Assembly: GCA_039105265.1 (NCBI GenBank)
Contig: JAPFFF010000007.1
Coordinates: 2,418,001 to 2,482,000 of the forward strand
DNA length: 64,000 nucleotides
Direction of reading: 5' to 3'
Source: Tritrichomonas musculus
Taxonomy: Eukaryota; Parabasalia; Tritrichomonadida; Tritrichomonadidae
Shown in pieces: positions 57,840 to 64,000 of the stretch. The first letter of the stretch is position 1. Every line of letters starts with the position of its first letter. The translations under genes were made by a program, and so were the position numbers. A model generated the notes under the pieces. It was not told where the DNA came from. It did no database searches and saw only the letters and a program-made list of their open reading frames with translations.

Positions 57840-58502
57840 TTAATATTGCTGCGAGTTATACCTTACTTTTCTACGAGGATTTCCGCTTTTGTTGAGATGG
57901 CGCCTTCGATCTTCTTCTCGTTCAATTTCATCATGCATCATTGATGGTATTCTTTCTTTATTTTTATCTAAGTAATCACGGAAAGCTTTATACACGAATA
58001 AATCTGATTTCATCGGCGTTAATGGTTTATATTCAGTTTGATAAAAATTTCGTTCGTCAAAATCTCTTGTAATTCTTCTTGAAACTTTGGGAGCAACAAA
58101 ATCTGTATAGGGACTATGTAGATCGTTCGGTATTTCATTTGTTCTTAATTCACGAGGTGCATATTCTCTTTTTTGAACTTTTTTAGATTTTTTTAATTTA
58201 ACGATATATGCATCAACTGATTGATTCATTTTTTCCTTTTGGCTGGGAGTAATTTCATCTCTTGTCTTGAAAAAATGATAAACTGAGTCATGAGGAGGAG
58301 CATATCGCCTTGCATCACTTTCCATAATGACCCTCTTTGAAAATTCTGCTTCTGTCTCTCTTGGATTTGCCATACGAATTCTTTTGTCTCTCTCTGTTGC
58401 TTCATGAACATTAGTTATTTTTCTGCGGAATTGATGAGTCTTTCTTTTATTTTGAGCTGTAGCCTTTGGCATTGATGGTAAATATTCATGCTCTTTTTGC
58501 AT
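57840..58502 (-). CDS. Small basic protein of unknown function
   Basis: A 220-residue, strongly charged protein I do not recognise. It is rich in Arg, Lys, Glu and Tyr, with probable helices (HEATERDKRIRM, MHDEIEREEDRRRHL) and several proline-turn segments (YAPPHDSVYHF, SPYTDFVAP, YKPLTPMKSDLF). No signal peptide or enzyme motif is seen. The frame is open to a TTG at 58589 that would add a hydrophobic leader, but the first ATG is 58502. Another ATG lies ten codons later (58472), with TCA directly before it. The nearest TCA upstream of 58502 is at 58546. The composition resembles small microtubule- or RNA-associated proteins, but that is a guess. Confidence 0.65.
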   Translation of the reverse strand: MQKEHEYLPSMPKATAQNKRKTHQFRRKITNVHEATERDKRIRMANPRETEAEFSKRVIMESDARRYAPPHDSVYHFFKTRDEITPSQKEKMNQSVDAYIVKLKKSKKVQKREYAPRELRTNEIPNDLHSPYTDFVAPKVSRRITRDFDERNFYQTEYKPLTPMKSDLFVYKAFRDYLDKNKERIPSMMHDEIEREEDRRRHLNKSGNPRRKVRYNSQQY

Positions 58503-58845
58503 AAAAATACTATAGAAAAATATGTTATTTCCAAATTCATATAATTGAAAAAGCCAAATTACGATTATTAAATATTCAATCCAATTCAATCACTTTTATC
58601 ATGCTTAATGATATATATAATCACTTTTATTAATTTATAAATACGCCTCTCAAATAAACTCAAATATAAGTGATTTCTGTCTTTTCAAACATAAGATAAA
58701 TCGAAATTAAATTTGACCAATTTCCAATTCAAAAAAAGTGAAGTGGTTTTTGATGGAAATTTTGATGTTCATAAAAAAAATTTTCAGTACAATGAATGCA
58801 AAAACAGAGATATTATATTGAATTCTATATTTATTTATCTAACAA
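58503..58845. other. A/T-rich spacer
   Basis: The spacer contains the presumed promoter of the small basic protein gene (TCAATT with A at 58546) and the 3' flank of the next minus-strand gene. Nothing else is seen. Confidence 0.45.
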
Positions 58846-60879
58846 TCAAAAATTATCACTAAAATAAGGTCTGTAGAATGATATTAAGCTTCTTTGAATA
58901 CTTTCATCTGCATCAGTCGTTACTTCAGCAAAAGCGTCAAAAATTGAATTACCATAAGTTTGCTCTGTAATCTCGTTAATTCGAGTATTTAAATGAATTT
59001 TCCACCACGAAGCTCTAGCTTCGTTCTTTGTCAGAATTTTGGTCCCGAAGTTTGAATCAGTGTCAATTTCAGGCAAAGAGACAGAACTCTTTATTATTTT
59101 GTTAACTTCCCAGAATTCCGTACAGCTTTTTGAAAGAGAATTAAAAACAACTTCTTTTGTTTTATCTAAAAGTGAAGAGTCTCTATTATTTTTTTTAAAC
59201 AGATTTGAATTGACATTCAAACTCAAATCTGTGACACTTGATAATAGGGAAGTTATTTGGATTAATGAGTAAAAATGCAGATTATCTGAAATAACATTCT
59301 CTACAGTAAAGCTTAATATCAAATCAATCAAAATTTCATAGATTGAAGTATTATAATAATAATCCGTATCATTACTTGAATTATGAGAACAAATGTTAAA
59401 ATATTCAAGAAATGTGTTACTATCTTCTATTTTTAAAATTCCCCAAGAGTTAATTTGATTATTTCTAGCATTTCGCTCTTTAATTAGTTGATGGTCAAAT
59501 TGTTGAGAGGAATTTGAACTATTTGTATCGTTAATCTGAAATTGTGTGAACTTTTTCAATTCCTTTCTGAAATGAAAAGTTGGGCAAAAAGTAGTGGAAT
59601 GGTAAATAAAAAAGTCTTTTTGCTTTTGCGGCAAATATTGAAAAATGTCTCTCAGAAAAATACATAAAAAATATTCTTGAAAAACCGTTCCATTCCAAAA
59701 TGTTTCTAAAATATTATCTGTTAAAAGTGAAAAAAAATCGCATTGATGATGAATCCTAATGCTTTTGTTTTCAAAATTAAATTCAAATGTCTTTTCTTTA
59801 TTATCCATGATAGAATAATGAAAAAATGGTATAAAGAGTCTTGAATCTGCTAATATTAGTGACTTATAATCATATGAAATAGAAAATTGTACTCCAGTGT
59901 TCTGATTAATACAATTTAATGCATGAAAAGAAGTAAGTCTCAAATATTGCTCTTCACGATTTTTATTAATCTTAATTTCAAAAGCTGAGCGAGGCTGCGA
60001 AATTGAATTTAATAATATAAAAATGAAAGTACGCTGAGGTGTTAAACCTATAAATAAGTCATTTTTAAAGAACATGAAGTTTGAAAGTGAGTAATTTTCA
60101 ATTTTTTTTTTATATGAAAGTTTGATTTCTAATTGAGAAAATGGAAGAATAATACCAAAATATTCTTTTGAAAGAAACAAAATAACATCTTGAAACTTAT
60201 TCAAATCGCCATTTAAATAAAAAAAATCAGATGGAAGAGGATTTGGTAAAATTGGCAAATGAAATGTTCTCTGGGAACAAAAAAATTTGAATTTTCCTTT
60301 TTTTGGGTCAACTTTGACATATTCTATTTGATTTTTATCTTTTAAATTCCACCAAATAACTCCATTTTTCGATTTTCGATCTAGGTGAAGTTGAAATTCA
60401 TTTTCATTGCATAAAATATCATATATTTCAAACTGATCATTATTTGATGAAAAAATAAATTTTGTATTTGATTCAGCACATTCAATTTTTGGAATAAAAT
60501 TAAAAATTGGGACAGAAACAGGGTATGATATATTGCTATTTGTAATATAGCAGTGAACTGTATAAAAAGGCCTTTTAGAAAAACAATTTTGAGGAGAATA
60601 TAAAACAACAAATAATTTGTCTTCGTTTGTGCTTAGTGAAGAAGAAATTATTTTTTTGTGTATGGGAAGAGTTAGTAAAAGTTTTTTTGAGCTTGAATCC
60701 ATATTGTATAAATAAATCTGTTGAAAATATGTCGATGTTGCAAGAACTAAAAATTGAGTTGGCGAAAGAAAAGAAAGAATTCGATAAATTGATTTAGATA
60801 CGACTTTTTCATTTGACGAATGAAGTTCTTTGTATAAAAATAAGGACTGAAAATTTAAAATTTCAGTCTCTGATATCAT
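58846..60879 (-). CDS. Possible gamma-secretase-activating-protein-like (GSAP/PION) protein
   Basis: A 677-residue protein without a catalytic motif. The first about 400 residues look like an irregular beta-propeller. The order of segments resembles, from memory, human GSAP: a strand pair and polar loop (LYNMDSSSKKLLLTLP then SLSTNEDKLFVVLYSP), FNFIPKIECAESNTKFIFSS, the Trp-containing VIWWNLKDKNQIEYVKVD (compare VWAQWDMSEQRLYYIDL in GSAP), and a later GVQFSISYDYKSLILADS. The C-terminal about 250 residues are helical, ending in ARASWWKIHLNTRINEI and a short tail. GSAP modulates gamma-secretase in animals, and relatives in protists are uncharacterised. The ATG at 60879 has TCAAAT (A at 60902) 23 bases upstream. 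The gene call is firm. The family assignment is a hypothesis, and another propeller-plus-helix trafficking protein is the alternative. Confidence 0.8.
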   Translation of the reverse strand: MISETEILNFQSLFLYKELHSSNEKVVSKSIYRILSFLSPTQFLVLATSTYFQQIYLYNMDSSSKKLLLTLPIHKKIISSSLSTNEDKLFVVLYSPQNCFSKRPFYTVHCYITNSNISYPVSVPIFNFIPKIECAESNTKFIFSSNNDQFEIYDILCNENEFQLHLDRKSKNGVIWWNLKDKNQIEYVKVDPKKGKFKFFCSQRTFHLPILPNPLPSDFFYLNGDLNKFQDVILFLSKEYFGIILPFSQLEIKLSYKKKIENYSLSNFMFFKNDLFIGLTPQRTFIFILLNSISQPRSAFEIKINKNREEQYLRLTSFHALNCINQNTGVQFSISYDYKSLILADSRLFIPFFHYSIMDNKEKTFEFNFENKSIRIHHQCDFFSLLTDNILETFWNGTVFQEYFLCIFLRDIFQYLPQKQKDFFIYHSTTFCPTFHFRKELKKFTQFQINDTNSSNSSQQFDHQLIKERNARNNQINSWGILKIEDSNTFLEYFNICSHNSSNDTDYYYNTSIYEILIDLILSFTVENVISDNLHFYSLIQITSLLSSVTDLSLNVNSNLFKKNNRDSSLLDKTKEVVFNSLSKSCTEFWEVNKIIKSSVSLPEIDTDSNFGTKILTKNEARASWWKIHLNTRINEITEQTYGNSIFDAFAEVTTDADESIQRSLISFYRPYFSDNF

Positions 60880-61399
60880 TATTATAAAAAAAAATTCAAT
60901 TTGAAGAAAAGATTAGTTTTTAAAACTATAATATACCAATTAAAATAAAGCAAAACTATTATTTTTATAAATTATTTTTGTTTTAATGCAATATTTTATC
61001 TTAAAAAAATAATATATTCCATAATAATTTTTGTCTTATTGAAAAAATTACAAATTAACTAAATCTATTATTCTAAAAAATTGTGAATATTCTCACAAAT
61101 ATGAACAACTCAGAAAGCATCAACTATACTTATTTAGAATAAATTTCATAATATTAAAACAATCATATATATATATATATATATATATAAATGCTTTTAA
61201 GACAGCAAATGAAAGTAATTTCAAAGATCAGGTAAAAACTCCTTTTTTGATTGTCCAATTGAAATATACAGAGCTCTCCATCTTCTAATGATGAAAATCA
61301 TATACATCAAGCACCATAAATGGAAAATAAATAAATAAGATAATCAAATAAAAAAAAAAATAAATAAATAAAACTCGAAAAAATTTAATAACAATAAAA
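60880..61399. other. Spacer with AT microsatellite
   Basis: The spacer contains the initiator candidate TCAAAT (A at 60902) and an AT dinucleotide run at 61165-61189. A/T homopolymers precede the 3' end of the ARM-like gene. No gene was seen. Confidence 0.5.
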
Positions 61400-62731
61400 T
61401 TAAGCACATGGAGGAATAATTTGATCATATTCTTCTAAGCTAAGCATATCAAGCATTTCTTGTATGCTAATTTTCAAAGTTTCATAATCATCTTCTTCAT
61501 TTGATATGATTATTAAATGATGAAGTGAAGTAACGCCATAGGAATGCAGTTCAGAATCGCCAAGTTCAATAGCATCTGAAACAATATCAGTAAATCGAAG
61601 TGATAAATAACGTATTTTTGTTTGTTTGGGAGAAGAAATGAATAAAACGCAGAGAATTTTCATTGCAGCTTCTTTTTCTTTGAATGATGCATCACCAAAA
61701 ACAAATTTGAAAAGTGCATCATCGATCCTACTGCTGATTAGGATTGATAAGAAACCTAATCTAACAAGAGAAATTAAAACTTTGCTGGCAATCATCGCAA
61801 GACCAAAGCTATCAGTAAAGCACATCTGAAGTACAGAAATTAATGTATTTACGGTATTTTCCTCTTTGAGAAATGAAGTCATCCCAATTGTCAAAAAATC
61901 ATCAGCCAGCTCAATATATTTTTTTGCACAAGCAGCTGAAGTAGGAGAGATTGTAAATATTGTATTGATAATTGGTGAAGAAGAAATCCATACGCACATT
62001 TCAGAAGAATATTTTACAAGGATAGCAAGAGCATCGTAGCAAAATTTCCTAATAAACTCGTTCTGCGAAACACTATTTTTAACAATATATTCTTCATAAT
62101 ATGGTAACATGTATTGACTCAAATCAGGAAAATAAGCAAAACTTCCAAGAAACCAAATAAAAAGAGGTAAATTCAATTCTGTAATTTTTGATGCTATTTT
62201 GTCAATTCCAAGATTAATAATGTGCTTTGCAAAGTCAATATTCAAGACTAAGAGTTTTCCAAGCGCTTTAAAAGCAGTCTCATTTGGAAGTAAATTATAA
62301 AGGAAAGTGATATGTTTAGGTCTAATTTCTTCTTTCATCAAAAAGAAAGGAGAAAAAGAAGCAATTTTGTCAATTAAGCTTAAGCATTGATTAATGATTT
62401 CAGATGGTGGTAATATTGGCTGGTTTGGTAGTCTCAAACGTAGTGTTTCTGATATTGAATTAGCGTTTTTGATCATAATGAAAATGTTGTCATAGTACTT
62501 TTTAATTACTGAAAAACGCTGCGTTTGGGCTATTTTATTCAAGCATTGAATTGAATGGTAGCACTTAAGAGGGTCAAGGAGCATGGAAAAGTGAAATGAA
62601 ATTTTTGTTGAAGATACTAGGGTTATGTCTCCTGAATTGCTCCTTTCTACTTCTGATAAACGAAGAAATGGAGCATAATCAATTTTCTTCTTTGGAGTCC
62701 GCTGGCCTTGATTTTTTGTAGAAAAAAACAT
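61400..62731 (-). CDS. ARM/HEAT-like helical protein of unknown function
   Basis: A 443-residue protein made almost wholly of amphipathic helix pairs of about 40 residues, in the style of armadillo or HEAT solenoids. Examples are ITFLYNLLPNETAFKALGKLL, NEFIRKFCYDALAILVKY, NTLISVLQMCFTDSFGLAMI and EKEAAMKILCVLF. A short basic N-terminal segment (KNQGQRTPKKKID) precedes the solenoid. Trichomonads encode many such orphan helical-repeat proteins and I cannot name this one. It is likely a protein-interaction scaffold. The ATG at 62731 has a good TCATTT initiator (A at 62744) 13 bases upstream. Confidence 0.75.
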   Translation of the reverse strand: MFFSTKNQGQRTPKKKIDYAPFLRLSEVERSNSGDITLVSSTKISFHFSMLLDPLKCYHSIQCLNKIAQTQRFSVIKKYYDNIFIMIKNANSISETLRLRLPNQPILPPSEIINQCLSLIDKIASFSPFFLMKEEIRPKHITFLYNLLPNETAFKALGKLLVLNIDFAKHIINLGIDKIASKITELNLPLFIWFLGSFAYFPDLSQYMLPYYEEYIVKNSVSQNEFIRKFCYDALAILVKYSSEMCVWISSSPIINTIFTISPTSAACAKKYIELADDFLTIGMTSFLKEENTVNTLISVLQMCFTDSFGLAMIASKVLISLVRLGFLSILISSRIDDALFKFVFGDASFKEKEAAMKILCVLFISSPKQTKIRYLSLRFTDIVSDAIELGDSELHSYGVTSLHHLIIISNEEDDYETLKISIQEMLDMLSLEEYDQIIPPCA

Positions 62732-62750
62732 ATAGAAAATAAATGAATGG
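62732..62750 (-). promoter_or_regulatory. Initiator of ARM-like gene
   Basis: On the minus strand TCATTTATT has its A at 62744, 13 bases before the ATG, matching TCA+1 Py (T/A). Confidence 0.5.
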
Positions 62751-63043
62751 CAAAATATTGAAATTTTAAATCCGTTTACATTTTTTTTTTTTCTGGATAG
62801 GTGAAACTATAAAAAAAACTTTTGTTTTATATTAATAATTTAAATATAATTATATATATTTAATATATATCAGAGTCCAAAATCTGTAAACGGATAAGAA
62901 TTTGATTTTATATTTTCTTAGAAACAAAAATGGATATTTAAAATTGAGAAAATTCTGAATAAGATTATTTTTTTCCTCAATCAATTCTTATGTTTTTATA
63001 TTAAAATTTGTATTTAAATTTGAATTTATTTTTAGTATTTATA

Positions 63044-63080
<37 letters not shown>

Positions 63081-64000
63081 TTTAATAACATTTACAAGTT
63101 ATTTTTAATAAGATATAATAATTTAAAATTGAATGAAATAAAATATTTTTATTTATACATTATCATTCAATAAATTAAGAATGGTGCTTGAAATAATTTT
63201 TCTAAACTATTATCAAAAACTGTTAAGTACAAAAAAATTTTTAATTTATGATTATTTTATTTACTAAAAATATAATTTAATTTAAAATCAAATATATATT
63301 AAATATAATTTATATATGATATGAATACCAAATAATATCTAAAAATATTAGATAAATATTGAATGGTATTTGATGAAAATTTCATTGTGAAATAAAGTTG
63401 CGCACGATAAAATGTGATTATTTTATTGTATATAGTCATAAATATCACATAAATAAAAATATGTATTGACATTTTATATTTTCTAGAATTTGTTTGATAT
63501 TTCAGGAAAGTTAAATCTATTTATTATAAAACCAAAAAATGTAATTTTTTTAATCACATTGAAGATAAAATAATTTTTAACTAAATGATTAGAAAATGGA
63601 AATGCATTTGAATATAAAATAATACATTATACTACTAATAATCAATATCATTTCATGATATTTCACAATAAATGATTTCCAAAAAAGTTTGAATAGCTTA
63701 ATGAATTATCATATAAAATTATTAAATTAAAAATAAAAAAGTTCTATATGGAATTTATTTAATTATATTAAATAGAAAAAGAGATATTCATAAAACGTGT
63801 AACGTATTTTTAACTTACATCACCCATTTTTCTGGACAATTTCCTTTCATTTTCTTATTGAAGTGTAATTCAAAAAGCAATTATATTCAAATTATTCCTC
63901 TCAAATTTCAATTCATTTAAAATGGATTCTTGATGTTATTTATCATAAATGTATAAAAATAATTATTCTGGGGAAATCTTTTTGGTATATATTTGTTAAT
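62732..64000. other. A/T-rich terminal stretch without recognised gene
   Basis: Beyond the ARM-like gene's initiator, nothing coding was seen up to the window edge. There is an AT dinucleotide run at about 63049-63075 and many short A/T runs. A gene may begin beyond the right edge. Confidence 0.6.

Overview
The window is about 64 kb of very AT-rich eukaryotic nuclear DNA with seventeen protein-coding genes, all read as single uninterrupted frames on both strands. Long A/T-rich spacers separate them. The gene set and architecture point to a trichomonad (Parabasalia), most likely a Tritrichomonas such as T. foetus. The reasons are the absence of introns even in genes over 9 kb, a trichomonad-type initiator (TCA+1...) a few to about 25 bases before most start codons, BTB/ankyrin proteins of the kind expanded in trichomonads, axonemal genes beside an amitochondriate-style housekeeping set, and T. 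vaginalis-like protein sequences. Species assignment is inference; no rRNA or marker gene is present.

Layout. 1-1774: AT-rich desert with a duplicated 53-bp block. 1775-8453: CAMK-type kinase (+), Derlin (-), an Hsp110 chaperone with a long Q/R-rich tail (-). 8454-21962: one 13.5-kb gene (-) for a 4,502-residue protein with a p115/Uso1-type armadillo head and about 3,900 residues of coiled coil built from several internally amplified repeat families. 22357-26260: ornithine decarboxylase (-) and a CK2 alpha (-), separated by a 1.7-kb spacer holding an unusual interleaved inverted repeat. 26571-35840: HYDIN homologue (+), divergent from CK2. 36344-37756: WD40-like protein (+). 37757-41268: 3.5-kb gene desert with a GC-richer island. 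41269-46823: SLC44-type choline transporter-like protein (+), SHIPPO/sperm-tail PG-rich repeat protein (+), cytosolic Hsp70 (-). 47682-55138: Rab7-like GTPase with an altered switch II (+), LPCAT-type acyltransferase (-), compact XRN-type 5'-3' exonuclease (+), coiled-coil protein with an N/S/A-rich tail (-). 55580-62731: a BTB/ankyrin gene whose 3' repeats have decayed (-), a small basic unknown (-), a possible gamma-secretase-activating-protein-like protein (-), and an ARM/HEAT-like unknown (-). 62732-64000: no gene seen.

There is no operon and no obvious single pathway. Loose themes are the flagellar axoneme (HYDIN, SHIPPO, perhaps the 799-residue coiled-coil protein), the secretory and endocytic route (giant Uso1-like tether, Rab7-like GTPase, Derlin, acyltransferase, choline transporter-like protein) and chaperones (Hsp70 plus Hsp110, its usual nucleotide-exchange partner). 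The most notable items are the giant tether with its tyrosine-bearing heptad arrays, the Rab lacking the catalytic switch II glutamine, the Hsp110 tail rich in DPF/NPF-like motifs, the possible GSAP homologue, and the A-B-A'-B' inverted repeat at 24596-24676. I saw no virus-like element, CRISPR array, tRNA or rRNA.
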